A program made the translations under genes and the position numbers. 64,000 nt of DNA from Tigriopus japonicus (taxonomy: Eukaryota; Arthropoda; Copepoda; Harpacticoida; Harpacticidae), in assembly GCA_010645155.1 (NCBI GenBank), contig CM021312.1, forward strand, positions 7,971,091 to 8,035,090, in the 5' to 3' direction. This document shows positions 23,175-33,808 of the stretch, piece after piece. The stretch's first letter is position 1. Every line of letters begins with the position of its first letter. The notes beneath the pieces are model-generated. The model was not told the origin of the DNA. It made no database searches and saw only the letters and a program-made list of their open reading frames with translations.

Positions 23175-25459
23175 ATGGCCAAGATTCTGTTATTATTGGT
23201 AAGCGAGAACTTTGCTTTTGAATGTCTCTTTTCAGCCGTATTGCTAAAGCAAGTCATATTATTTGTTCTACCAAAATTCACTTAAATAAGTTCATAAAAG
23301 CTATTAGAGCTCTCATCGTGATTGTTTGGATAGTGCGCATTTCGAATCTGGAAAGTTTTATTTAAAGCGTTGAGATGTTTTCTCCTATCACGATTTCTTT
23401 AGGGGCAAGCAAATGAGAAATGAATAATTGAAACGTAAAGTCCAATTTTCATCATTCATTTGATGAAATGAACGCCGAGTACCATCATTAGCTCCTGTCT
23501 AGTTACAAGATACTCCTGGGGCTAAAACGAGTCATCTGCCAACAAGGACGAGGCCCATATGCAGAAAAAGACTTGATCGCAACCATCAATTTAGCGGTCG
23601 AGAAGGGATAGATAGTTATTTAGCTGTTTTGTCCATGCACACGCAACTAAGAAAAGAACGGATGCTAACTTTATTTTTAAAAAAAAATGAAGGGGAAATG
23701 AGTACGAATTCTAGCTTTTCCGAGACGCAGCCAGCTAGGTACTAGTGTTTAGTTTACCTACTACGAGAGTTAGTAAAAAAAATGGTACAGTTCAGAACAT
23801 TACATACGCATTCTCCCACATAAGACAAGCATGTGCAACCAGACAGCAAGATTTAATCAGTCAGATGGTGGCATGGATTTCTGAAAAGAGATGAATTCAA
23901 AGTCGACACCCGTGCAATCTTTCATTCATTATGTCCGAAGTTAGTCCTAAAGTGCTCCTTGTGTGTATTTTTCACTCGGTCTTGTTTCTTGTAGTACATG
24001 TAAACATGGGAAACTGTAAACAGCTTGAAACACGAAATTAGCGTGGTTTTTGCACCTACTTCCGAGAAAAATAAACTGGGATTGACATTGCTCTTGACAT
24101 TTTCTGATGTGATTTGAATGTTTTGAAGGAAACTTTGGTAGTTGACGAGAGATCTAAACTAAACTACCGACTGACCATTATTATTATCATCATCATTTTC
24201 CCAAATCGTTTTGTGAACTGTCAATGGCCATGATTGGCTTGATCTTCTCAAGGAATGCAAGCAGTGCGTCACATTGAGTTGTGCTTGGTGTTGATGTTCT
24301 TTTTACAACTTTTTTTTGCCCGACGTCGATTTAAAAAATCCCTGTCCTTGTTGAGGCTTGACTTTGAAGCAAATGCATAGCATATATTGAGTTCTCGCAC
24401 GAAATTTTCGATGTTTATTTGTGTGTTGTAAGGACGGAACCTACTCAAGGACAATTTTCAAGTACAACTTCAGCGCTCTTAAATTAGTCTCTATCTTAAA
24501 TATACCCTTAAAGCATAATTTAACCTCCAGTGTGCATTTTCTCCTTTACCGTGGTTAATATTAATCGATCTTGTCTTCTGGTTTCCTTTTAGATCCTTCC
24601 TTCAGTCTTCGCCTCTGTGATATCTGGTACCACAATCAAACCCGCAGGATATGACCATAACCCGCCTCAACCGCATAAATTGGCAGCTCTGGCCTCTTCG
24701 GCCTCGTCGACTTCTCACCATCATCATGTGCAAAGCCATCACCATTATGCCTCTCCACCCCTTTTACCCGCCTACACGCCCACGCCATTCCATTCGAGCT
24801 CGCCCATTCCCCCTTACGGAGTCACGCCTTCTCCGTACCCGGGTTATGGGTATTCGCCTGCCCCCGGTTATGGACCCACCCCCGTACCTTACGGGCCCCA
24901 TCATCCCCGTTCCCCTCAGTCCCCCACACCTCACTCTTACGAGGCCAACTATGCTCCACCCGCTTGCTCCAAGAACACGACCAAATCCTGGTGCTTAACC
25001 GACTACGAATATCCCGCCCGTGAGATCCAACATGCCATTGAGTATCATTATGCGGCGGTGGCTTCGTTGTACAAGGATGTGATTGCCAACACGGATAACT
25101 CGGTGGATCGGATCAAGCACATTCACGACGAGACCTATCTGTGTCCTTCGAGCACGGGTTATGTGATGCCGTTGCGTGCTATGAATACCAATGGACAATG
25201 GCGGATCGTGGTCAATGAGGTGAAGGCTCATTACGAGACTTTGAGTCAAACGGCTCGAGTCGAGGAGTGTACCACTCCTGGACATCAGTGCTCTCTCATT
25301 CCGGAGTGTTACGAGACCAAGTGCTTGCAGAAGTTCATCTACCATCGGTTTCTAACCTATAATCCGTATGATTATTATTTCCCGTTTGCCATGGAAACGT
25401 TCAAGTTGCCATCGAGTTGTGCTTGCTTCAACAATGGCTATACTCATCAGAAGCACTAA
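23175..25459 (+). CDS. Spaetzle-like cystine-knot cytokine (Toll ligand family)
   Basis: Spaetzle proteins are secreted neurotrophin-like precursors, cleaved to release a cystine-knot dimer that activates Toll receptors in immunity and patterning. Exon 1 (23175-23198) encodes only MAKILLLL. A 1394-bp GT-AG intron follows, then exon 2 (24593-25459), for 296 residues. The signal peptide is about residues 1-16. Residues 30-130 are rich in Pro, Tyr, Ser and His (HHHHVQSHHHY and repeated PxPY motifs). The knot domain follows: YLCPSSTGYVMPLRAMN, GQWRIVVNEVKAHYE, RVEECTTPGHQC, ECYETKCLQKF and FKLPSSCACFNN. Cys spacing and the PSxCxC end match the family. A dibasic cleavage site before the knot is not obvious, so the processing point is open. 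Subfamily (spz1-6) was not resolved. Confidence 0.88.
23199..24592 (+). other. intron 1 of the Spaetzle-like gene
   Basis: This 1394-bp intron separates the signal-peptide start from the rest of the protein. It starts GTAAGC and ends GGTTTCCTTTTAG. A short ATTATT/ATCATC microsatellite lies near 24178-24200. No nested gene was seen. Confidence 0.75.
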
Positions 25460-25746
25460 TTCATTCTCGTCTTGCACTTGACATGGATCGATCGATTCGA
25501 ACTTGTCCCCAAAGCACCGTTGAAATCTCCTCCGTTCAAAGCAGTTCCACAAGTTCAAGGATGATTCGTTGTGTGCAATCGTGAAACGAGCTCGATCATC
25601 AATCGGTCCAGCCATAGACAAGTACAAAAGGGAGTGTTTCTGGGTCCATGTTGATCGTGGGAAAGTGATATATCCTAATAATATGTTTGGTTCATGTGAG
25701 TGGAAAGGGAAATCTTGCTCGCAACTAATCGCACCACATAAATGGC

Positions 25747-25752
25747 AATAAA
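25747..25752 (+). terminator. AATAAA poly(A) signal of the Spaetzle-like gene
   Basis: A canonical hexamer lies 288 bp after the stop, within an otherwise unremarkable 3' UTR. Confidence 0.55.
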
Positions 25753-27079
25753 GCGTTTTAACTTGTTATCTTGACTCAATCTGGATAATGTTCATTTAGT
25801 GCTTGAGCTTGTCATTGCTAGGCGTCGCTTGTCCTACTAGTCCTCGTACATCCTTTAAAGAGCGTTAATGTTTTCTACGCTGAAACAGGATGTTGGTTGT
25901 TTTTAAGAAAATAAGGAAATCATTTGAGCTTATTGGTCTTTTTGTGTGTGTGAAGGATACCAACGATCTGCAAGCAACCGCAATTATCCCTCTAAAAATA
26001 AGCACGTTGTCAGACCTTGACTATGCTCAGGCATTCATTTGTCTTGCCAAATGATACACCTTTGACTCAGTCACCCAAATGTCCCCCAATAAGCCCAAGT
26101 CAGAAGAGAGATAGGATAATTGGTATGGTGTGAACGTGTCAATGTGGGGATGAACATTTGAATCACTTGCAAAAAGAGCTTCTTCATGACACTCGGAATT
26201 GCCCATTGAAATGTACGTGAGCATTTCAACAACTTGGATTTCGTAGTTCTACTCTTTTCAAGGTCGTGGTGTAAACCCTTGGAAAGCAATATAATAAATG
26301 TTACTGTAACTCAACGCTGATTTCCTCATCATGATTGTGATGAATGTGAAGTAACATATTTCCGATGAGACTCCGTTCTCATTCAAAAAAGTAACACACC
26401 GAAATTCTGCAACCAGATGTCGGCCGAATAGAATCAATTTTGGGTCTCATTGGAACTCTTGGGCAACAGGGTTTCGTGGTAGATCCAACCAGCCTCTGGT
26501 CCTCTTCAAATCTCTAATCGTGACACCTATTTTTTTCGGACGTGGCTTACAGTAATTCTATGGCGAATATCCTTCATCTTCTCGAGTTCAAGTTCGAAGC
26601 GGGTTTGAGTTCAATAAAGATGATCGAATGGCAGATGAGCTGACAAACGATGATTAGTTCCAATGGTTATGTCGACTAAAGCGGGCATCTGTCAGCACTT
26701 ACCACGATGGTAATGCCCAATTGTCGGTATGCTACTAATGAAGAGGGTGCCAAGATGATTTTTACTTTTCCCTTTGTGTCAAAGCAAAAAACATTCGGCA
26801 GATGACTCCCTGTCTCCCCCAAGAATTCTGGGCTGAGCCAACATTTTATAGGGAGCGTATCAGAAGGCAATAGTAATTGTGTTTTCAAGGTGAATTGTCA
26901 ACCTCTTGCTCTTAATTGTGGGAATAGCTTTCAGCCACATCTCGAACTCGTTAATCATTTTCGACCGACATCAATCCCACAGTGCATCTTATTATATATT
27001 TTTTCTGAGCTGAAACATAACTATTTAACATCAAGAAGGGAAGAGAGAACGTGAATCATTTTACAAGATTGAAACATTG
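25753..27079. other. intergenic, no supported gene
   Basis: Short frames occur on both strands. One minus-strand frame (26888-26676) runs into a GTAAGT that could be a donor, but no partner exon or domain was recognised. I see no repeat structure. Confidence 0.4.
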
Positions 27080-27085
27080 TTTATT
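27080..27085 (-). terminator. AATAAA poly(A) signal of PSMB4
   Basis: On the minus strand an AATAAA starts 26 bp after the TAA stop of PSMB4, giving a very short 3' UTR. Confidence 0.6.
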
Positions 27086-27110
27086 CGTAAAAATCATATA
27101 TCAATGAAGA

Positions 27111-29673
27111 TTACTCGTAACCTTTAATGGTCTTGGCAATGTCCCAGTTCGTATCGACCACCGTGGGTTCTTCAACCACGGATCCATCCTTGTTAACCAC
27201 GGCCATGTTGAAACGGGACGAGGATCGGCAATCGCGCAAAAAGCACACACGCACACATTGGCGAATCAAATCCTTGGCTTCCTCCAGGGTGAGCTCATTG
27301 ACTCCCGTCTTATCCAAAACTTCCCTATGAAAACGAAGAAGACTCGGTTTTCAAAGATTGCATTAGCATGTACAGTACATGGATATTTAAATATTGCGGG
27401 TGTCGACCATGGTCAAGTCTATTTACCGTTATAATATGGTACTTATTAAGTATGTTCTAAGTGGCATTGAGTCGTTTTTTTTTGCTCATGAACTAATTCC
27501 TGGAATTCAATTGAATATGCCGCAGTACTTTCAACTTCAAAACAAGTCTCTAAATTCTTTCAAACGGAATTCAAAAATGACATCCCTGCTTAAAAAACAC
27601 ACCGTGCTGAGCCATCCTACATTTACAACAGAGGGGGAAAAGAGAATCGTTTTTATGCCTCTTTCTAATAATAACAGGCCTTAGCCTGTTTTTATCATCT
27701 TGTAAACTCTAGCAATCTTTGGTCAAGTTCGCCCTTTACCTCATGATGGGGACAGCTACGTCCATGCCGATCCCAGTAGCCATCAAATCGTCTTTGAAGG
27801 CCACTCCGATGTAGTTGCAATAGCCCAAGAAGGGCTTATCGTCCTGCATACCACCTACAATTACAGTGGTCCACAACGGGTCGAACTTGGATCGCTTATT
27901 GTACAAGAACCGAGTGAGCCAGCAATGTAAGGCTTCCGGCTTCATGGTGACACCACCACCGTTGATGTCCTCGTCGATTTGCTTTTGTTGGATGATCTCT
28001 TGGAGGAATTGGAAGTCCGCATAATCGCCAGAGCAGGCCACCACCGTGTGCTCATTGACGCGAATGATGCGCCGAAGGTCGGGAAATCTGGCCAGAGATC
28101 CATATGAACCCAAGGTATCAGCGGCCATCACCACTCCATCCTTGTATTTCACGCCAAACACGGATGTGCCTAAAGACAAATAAAGGAACTTTATGTTTAA
28201 AGGAATTGAACGACCCTTTTCCTTCTAGAACCTTTGTTTAAAGACAAAAGGTTCAAGACTGCTGCCTTAGTGACCCTTAACTGGTAACCGAGCAATATCA
28301 AATTTCTTGCTGTTTATGGGTAGGTTATTTTCATTCCACCTCATATTTATTATACTATTAAAATTTGGTCCTACATCAGCCCAAAATGTCTTCTTTTAAT
28401 GGGTTACTGTACCAGATTCCAAGATCTCATTTACAAGGACGTTAATTTGTCTTCTCAAGTTTATTGTAATTCAGTCACCCAACGTCAAAACCCATCTGTT
28501 TATCGAAGAAATCTGAAAATTGATTAGCCTTAGCCCAAGCGTCCCAACTTGACTTTCTCATCTCAAGGGAGCATCTCAAATCAAGTATAAACGGCTGTCA
28601 GAGAATCTGTGGTCACGGCAGCTTTTGTGCGTAAGGAGAGAGGGATAGCTAGAGGCATCTCTACTTCAATCACCTTTGGAGCCACTAAGGGCTAACCCCG
28701 AGCTCGCTCCTTGGGCTACGGGAGTAGACAAGAGAACTACTTAGGTGGCTTGAGAGAAACACTTTGAAGTCTCAGATCAGGGCAAGCCAGCTTTTGTTGC
28801 TTCCAAACCTGCCATCTCTTTAGTTGCACACTCTCTCTTAGTCGTGAGTCCTTCATTGCTGCTGGCGCTTCCCCTCGCACTTCTTTCTTGTTCTTCTATG
28901 TCAACCGTTCTCTACGTCGTTTGACGCCGTTCAAGGCAACCATGCGCTTGCCACTTCTCCTCGCACTTCTTTCTTGTTCTTCTATGCCAACCCTTCTCTA
29001 CGTCGTTTGATGCCGTTCAGGGCAACCATGCGCTTGCCGCTTCTCCTCGTACTTCTCCCCTCTTGCACCTCAGGCTTACCAGACATCTAAGTACTTCTTC
29101 TACTTCCAGTCCACCGTTCTCTACCTTGTTTGACGACGTTTGGATGAGCTCACAGATCGGTGGATGGGCTTGCCCATTAGGCTATGTGTTGACAAAGCTG
29201 TCACTGAAGCTGCCGTGACCACAGATTCTCTTACAGCCGTTTATACAAATTAAGGCGTTCTTTTCCTTCAAAGATACCCAGTGCCAGCACCAAAAAGTAT
29301 CTAAATAATGTATTTAATGACTGCAAAAATAATCTGACTTTCCACCCAACTCAATTCCGGTGTCTTCGAAATTTCGACAAAATGTTTCTTTCCCTACATC
29401 TTATAAATATCAAATTCCTCGTCCTTCCTTCATACAAATAGAGGCACCACCCGAATTCATTCAAAGCAAGGCCATGAGAATCTCACCCGTGGTGATGGGA
29501 TATTGGGAATGCTTTTGCGGATTGATTCCCGAGGATCCGATGCCAACGCGAGCCATGCCTGCCGAAGAGGCATTCATGCGAGGTTGGACTTGCGGAAAGG
29601 CATAATAACCGCTAGGATCCGGACCTCCCGTCCACAACGGGGGACAAACAAACGGGTCCATGGGAAAGGCCAT
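27111..29673 (-). CDS. PSMB4: proteasome subunit beta type-4 (20S beta-7 position)
   Basis: This is a structural, non-catalytic beta subunit of the 20S proteasome core. There are three exons, 29673-29487, 28169-27740 and 27324-27111, all GT-AG, joining in frame to 276 residues (vertebrate PSMB4 has 264). The start at 29673 gives MAFPMDPFVCPPLWTGGPDP. The mature region begins near PITTGTSVFGVKYKDGVVMA, followed by ADTLGSYGSLARF, CSGDYADFQFLQ, WLTRFLYNKRSKFDPLW, GYCNYIGVAF and the C-terminus DTNWDIAKTIKGYE, all typical of the family. The N-terminal Thr context is that of beta-7, which lacks the catalytic triad. Intron 1 (1317 bp) holds a terminal-inverted-repeat element at 28585-29246. Confidence 0.95.
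28585..29246. mobile_element. TIR element in PSMB4 intron 1
   Basis: A 662-bp segment has terminal inverted repeats starting GTATAAACGGCTGT(C/A)AGAG and extending over at least 35 bp (through CTGTGGTCACGGCAGCTT). The flanks AAATCAA (left) and AAATTAA (right) may be an imperfect 7-bp target duplication. Inside, a ~90-bp segment (CTCGCACTTCTTTCTTGTTC … ATGCGCTTGCC) is tandemly duplicated. There is no transposase frame. Superfamily not assigned. Confidence 0.75.
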
Positions 29674-30306
29674 ATCGAGCGATAGGATCTTGTTCCAAAG
29701 CGAAGGGGAACACGGATAGATGATCGCAAGAGAACGAACGCGAAAGTTAGTTTGTCTAGGCTTGATTTTCAGTGAGGATTGGATGAGTCGGTAGAATTTA
29801 GGATTACGGCATAATACGGGAACCATGAGAAATTTGAGAGGAATCACACATGGAATTGAAAAGGTGTGTTATAATCAAAACGTATTTAGACCATATAAAT
29901 TAGCATGATCTGAATGACCGGGTTGTTTAAAGGAGCAAAAAGAATAGCTTTTGTGGTTTTGATTATGGTTATATTTTCATGGCAGCATCATTACCCCATG
30001 GGGAAAGAAGTCATTGAGAAATGAAGGTGACCGGATGACCAATGTTCCCTACTCCACCATCAACATTATAATTCTTTTTCAAAAACTATCATTATACAAT
30101 TGAGCCCATAGTTTCTGTTTAATCTGATTAAAACTTCATTTGAAATCCATTTGTTGCATGAAATTGATCTATTAGCTTTAATCCTTCACCTGTTAGCTCG
30201 TTGTCCCTCGACGGACTCAAGCGCCCATTGGTCACAGTCTGGCCATTTCGTAGTGTGTGTACGTCTGTTCTTGACGATTGTGTGGGGTGATCAGTCGCTC
30301 ATCAAA
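29674..30306. promoter_or_regulatory. divergent promoter interval PSMB4 / ATP5PD
   Basis: These 633 bp lie between the start codons of two divergently transcribed housekeeping genes. No coding frame is supported and no TATA element is evident near either start. Confidence 0.45.
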
Positions 30307-30916
30307 ATGGCTGCTCGTCGTATTACCGCTTCCTCTGTAGATTGGGCCGAGTTTGCCAAGAAGATCCCGCAAGCCCAGAAACCCGCATTCGCCGCCCTCA
30401 AGAACAAGCAGGACAACTATGTGCGGAAAATCGCCTCACTCCCCGAATCCCTGCCCAAGATCGACTTTGCCATCTACAAGGCCCGAGTCTCGGCAGGTGA
30501 GTTGTATGGCCATCATTGATATGTATGAACTTGTTGTTTTCAATGTCTAACCTCTCTTTGTTTGTTGCATTGGCATAGCTATGGTGGAGGATTTCCAGAA
30601 GAAATACGAAGCCTTGAAGGTCCCTTACCCCAAGGACACGTTGACGGCCACAATCGAATCGCAGGCCGTGGAACAAAAGGCCGAATACGAGAAATTTGTG
30701 GCCCAATCCAAGACCCGCATCCAAGGCATCAACGAGGAGTTGGCCAAGTGGAACGCCATGATGCCCATTGAGGAGATGAATTGCGAGGAGGCTCTGACTT
30801 ACGTGCCCCACTTGAATTTGGTGGTCAATCCGGATAAGCCATCCTTGTGGCCTCACGATCAGGATTACGACGAATGGCGAAAGAGGATTGAAAATATGGA
30901 AGAAAATCACCATTGA
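30307..30916 (+). CDS. ATP5PD: mitochondrial ATP synthase subunit d
   Basis: This is the peripheral-stalk subunit of F1Fo ATP synthase on the matrix side of the inner mitochondrial membrane. Two exons, 30307-30496 and 30579-30916, separated by an 82-bp GT-AG intron, encode 175 residues (vertebrate 161). The start MAARRITASSVDWAEFAKKI fits the family opening. Also seen are LPKIDFAIYKARVSA, DFQKKYEALKVPYPKDT, the coiled-coil region VAQSKTRIQGINEELAKWN, and the WPHDQDYDEW end, equivalent to the conserved YPYWPH motif. It is preceded by about 630 bp of 5' flank shared divergently with PSMB4, so two housekeeping mitochondrial/proteasome genes are arranged head to head. Confidence 0.94.
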
Positions 30917-30986
30917 GGCGTGGCTACCTAAGCTTGAGCTTAGTCCTTTAGTCTGGTAGAAGATGAAAAAAAGATGCCCTTGAACC

Positions 30987-30992
30987 AATAAA
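30987..30992 (+). terminator. AATAAA poly(A) signal of ATP5PD
   Basis: A canonical hexamer lies 70 bp after the stop. Confidence 0.65.
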
Positions 30993-31468
30993 TTTGATCT
31001 TATCTAGTTCACCAGAGCCGCGTGCATGATGTTCCAAGAGAGGTCAGGCTATTGAGAAATGAAATGGCGAGACTATTACAATAACGTAACATGTATTTTT
31101 TTTGGTTCAATATTTATCACTGAATTATTATGAACTGATGGAAAAATGGCTTCTTGTAAAGTGGGAACGACATAGAGTTTCATCTGAATGTATTACACAG
31201 AAGACGATCGGGAGCAACAGGATCGAGAACAACGAACCCAGATAACAAACGAACGAGACACGCCTTGACATCACAACGGTCATTCCATACGGAAAAAAAG
31301 GATGCTGTGGGTTAAAGGAGGAGTAGGGGGAGGTACTTGGGAGTTGAATAGGAGCACGGGATAAATGCAATCAAAAGTTGATGTGAGTGGGAAGAGTGAA
31401 AAATATATCAAAATGTGGTATTAGTTATGATTAAATAATGATCCATTCTGGACAAAGTAAATTAGAGC
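30993..31468. other. convergent 3' interval, no gene
   Basis: This is the interval between the 3' ends of ATP5PD (+) and ataxin-7 (-). The minus-strand frame at 31128-31370 is not supported by any domain. It probably contains the ataxin-7 3' UTR. Confidence 0.45.
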
Positions 31469-33625
31469 CTATTTGGAGATCTCGCCTCCACTGGGTAAAA
31501 TATGCTTGATCTTGCGGCCCAATTCAAACTTGATGCCGCCTTTAAAATCTTGAACGTCCGTCTTAAAGGATCCCTCGGACTGAACGGGGGCAGTGATTCC
31601 CAATGGACCGGATGTGGTGGCCGTGAGGGCGGCACCACTCGGTAGATTGGCCAAGTTGACAATCCGAGGACCCGTCCCTGGTCCAGCCAGATTGCTTTGA
31701 CCAAAGGTCTGTATGATGGGGGCCCCGGACACCGTGCGCTTGACCCCTGCCAAGCTAGTTCGGGCGGGCGAGTTGGCAGCCGGCGATAGAGTGTAGCTTA
31801 CTTGATAGCTATTTGGGCTTGATTGTTGCTGAAGTTGGAGTTGAAGGTGTTGTTGTTGCTGTTGAATTATGCGTTGCGGCAAAGCAGCCTGAATGAGGGT
31901 CCTTGGCTGCTTGAGTTGGCCGCTTGAGTGGAATTTGAGTTCGTTAATGCGATTCGTGGGTCGAATCCTATGGTAACCACCGGCAGAAATAGCCACGCGC
32001 ACAATCTTTCTCGTCAAGTATTGACTTCGATCAGCCACCAAGATCCCACCGACTCGACGGGCTCCAAAGGTGCAAACGGCCAAAGGTTTGGGGTGATCAG
32101 TGGTGTAATGTAGATTTTCATCCGTTTCCCGACCAACAATTCCGCGCTTGGAAAGACCGGGAGAGCCCAAAGACCAAGCCGTTGTTGGCGGAGATGCGGT
32201 TTGATTGGGAACTTTGGTGGTCCCACTGAGTGTGACATTCGGACGGATCCCACTTATGGTTTGGGATTGGAACCGAGAGGGGTCGATAGTATTGGGATCG
32301 ATCGGCAACTGGCCTAAGACGGTATCGCCCAACGAGTTGGCCGACAGCTGAGGTTGCGGCTGCAGGAGTGATATGGATTGCGAGACTAACGAGGATGAAT
32401 TAGGAGGTTGGATGACACGCACTTGAGCGGCTGCTGCCGCTGCTTGTGCGGCTTGAGCCTCTTTCACAGCCTTATGTTCGGCAACGAGCTCATCAAAAGA
32501 TTTGCTACGGCCGGGAATCTTCCTCTTGAGCAGGACTGAATGGGATTTGCAGGTGAGAGCGCGGGTGCAATGACGTTTTCCATCATTATCCCAAACTCCA
32601 CAATGCTTATCAGGGTGATATTCTCTTTGGGGCTTTCGCTTCTCTTTCCCTGGACTGACCTTCTGATGGGGAGTTGACGGCGGAGTGGGATTGGGCGTTC
32701 CCTGAACTTTGATCACCGATGGACTAATTTGCATTCCGCCAGATGAGTTGGAGTTGTTGCTGCTCAGACCCGTGATGCTAGTCATAGATCCCCCCGCAGC
32801 TTGGTTCGAACAGTCCATTTCCTCCTTGACGGGATCCATTCCTCCCGATTCCACCATGGCCATTAGATCGTTCGAGAGCGAATGTGGTAACTGATCCGTA
32901 TCAGGAATGCTAATGACATTGTTCGTGGTGCTATCGGCTTCCTCCATGGACAAACGAGGTTCAGAGGAAAAAGAAGATGCCATCATCTCGTCGATCTGAG
33001 ACGAAATGTCTTCGGGCAGCTTCAAATCATCAGACATGGATTCGTCGGGTATTTCTGTTTTGACGTTACACACATTCATTGGTGTGTCCACACGAGAAGG
33101 CGCGAGACTAGGAGTGGTCGCCTGACTGCTACATGCGGATGATGACATTGAGTTGGACTCTTCTTTAATATCGGGTACGAATTTGGAAGAGCCCCCGGAT
33201 GACCTTAGCCTATGAGATGCAGTTGATATTGATGAATTGGTGGAAGCCAAGAGTGAGGCAAAGGTAACGGGAGGTTTTCTATCACGGTCATGCCTTTGTC
33301 GAAAGTGACATTCAAAGGCTTCTATCTTCACGTATTGGCTACAATTTGAACATTGGACCAACGTGAACTCATCTGACACCGGACATAGGCCGAATATGTG
33401 CATATCCTTCTTGGGTAGCTTCATCACATCCTCGTGCTGCTTGAACTCTTCACTGGTTGAGGAGGACGGGGGTTGGGGAGAATGGGATGGGCTGGTGGAT
33501 CCGGATGGAATGGGACTGGTCGATAAACTGACGGTACCCATTTCCTCGTCATCGGGATAGGTCCAATTTTGCCATGTTTTCCCGGTAAGGTTGCCTAGCA
33601 GTGCGTATGGCAAAGTGGTTGACAT
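31469..33625 (-). CDS. ATXN7: ataxin-7-like SAGA deubiquitinase-module subunit
   Basis: Ataxin-7 (Sgf73 in yeast) anchors the histone H2B deubiquitinase module to the SAGA coactivator. The single-exon frame of 718 residues starts at the ATG at 33625. Near the N-terminus a zinc finger with C81, C92, C95, H107 and H112 (LVQCSNCSQYV and FECHFRQRH) corresponds to the USP22-module anchor. The SCA7 domain follows in the middle (HPDKHCGVWDNDGKRHCTRA then LTCKSHSVLLKRKIPGRSKS), with its Cys/His zinc ligands intact. The rest is low-complexity Ser/Pro/Gln-rich sequence, with only a short Gln-rich run (IIQQQQQHLQLQLQQQSS), nothing like the human polyglutamine tract. Vertebrate ATXN7 is about 890 residues. 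Which ATXN7/ATXN7L paralogue it represents is not resolvable here. Confidence 0.9.
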   Translation of the reverse strand: MSTTLPYALLGNLTGKTWQNWTYPDDEEMGTVSLSTSPIPSGSTSPSHSPQPPSSSTSEEFKQHEDVMKLPKKDMHIFGLCPVSDEFTLVQCSNCSQYVKIEAFECHFRQRHDRDRKPPVTFASLLASTNSSISTASHRLRSSGGSSKFVPDIKEESNSMSSSACSSQATTPSLAPSRVDTPMNVCNVKTEIPDESMSDDLKLPEDISSQIDEMMASSFSSEPRLSMEEADSTTNNVISIPDTDQLPHSLSNDLMAMVESGGMDPVKEEMDCSNQAAGGSMTSITGLSSNNSNSSGGMQISPSVIKVQGTPNPTPPSTPHQKVSPGKEKRKPQREYHPDKHCGVWDNDGKRHCTRALTCKSHSVLLKRKIPGRSKSFDELVAEHKAVKEAQAAQAAAAAAQVRVIQPPNSSSLVSQSISLLQPQPQLSANSLGDTVLGQLPIDPNTIDPSRFQSQTISGIRPNVTLSGTTKVPNQTASPPTTAWSLGSPGLSKRGIVGRETDENLHYTTDHPKPLAVCTFGARRVGGILVADRSQYLTRKIVRVAISAGGYHRIRPTNRINELKFHSSGQLKQPRTLIQAALPQRIIQQQQQHLQLQLQQQSSPNSYQVSYTLSPAANSPARTSLAGVKRTVSGAPIIQTFGQSNLAGPGTGPRIVNLANLPSGAALTATTSGPLGITAPVQSEGSFKTDVQDFKGGIKFELGRKIKHILPSGGEISK

Positions 33626-33808
33626 ATTGGATTTCTATTTAACGTTCTATTCTTGGTTTTTATGAATCTGAAACAAAAAAGGCAAAGAAGATAAGACATG
33701 AGATAAAGCGGCAGCAAACAAGTACGTCCTATCGTTGCTTGAAATGAATGAATACAGTCTCGCAAAGAGGGTCAAAATACAACATCGCGTACTTAGTGAG
33801 TCAGTAAT

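Noticed and set aside
26676..26888. Minus-strand frame with a following GTAAGT and an upstream TATAAAA-like motif
   Set aside because: No partner exon, start context or homologue seen; not enough to call a gene.
31838..31870. CAG-type polyglutamine expansion in ataxin-7
   Set aside because: Only a short interrupted Gln run is present and it lies in the C-terminal half, not at the position of the human tract.
31950..31985. tRNA B-box-like GGTCGAATCC
   Set aside because: Lies inside the ataxin-7 coding sequence with no A box or cloverleaf potential around it. No tRNA was found in the window.
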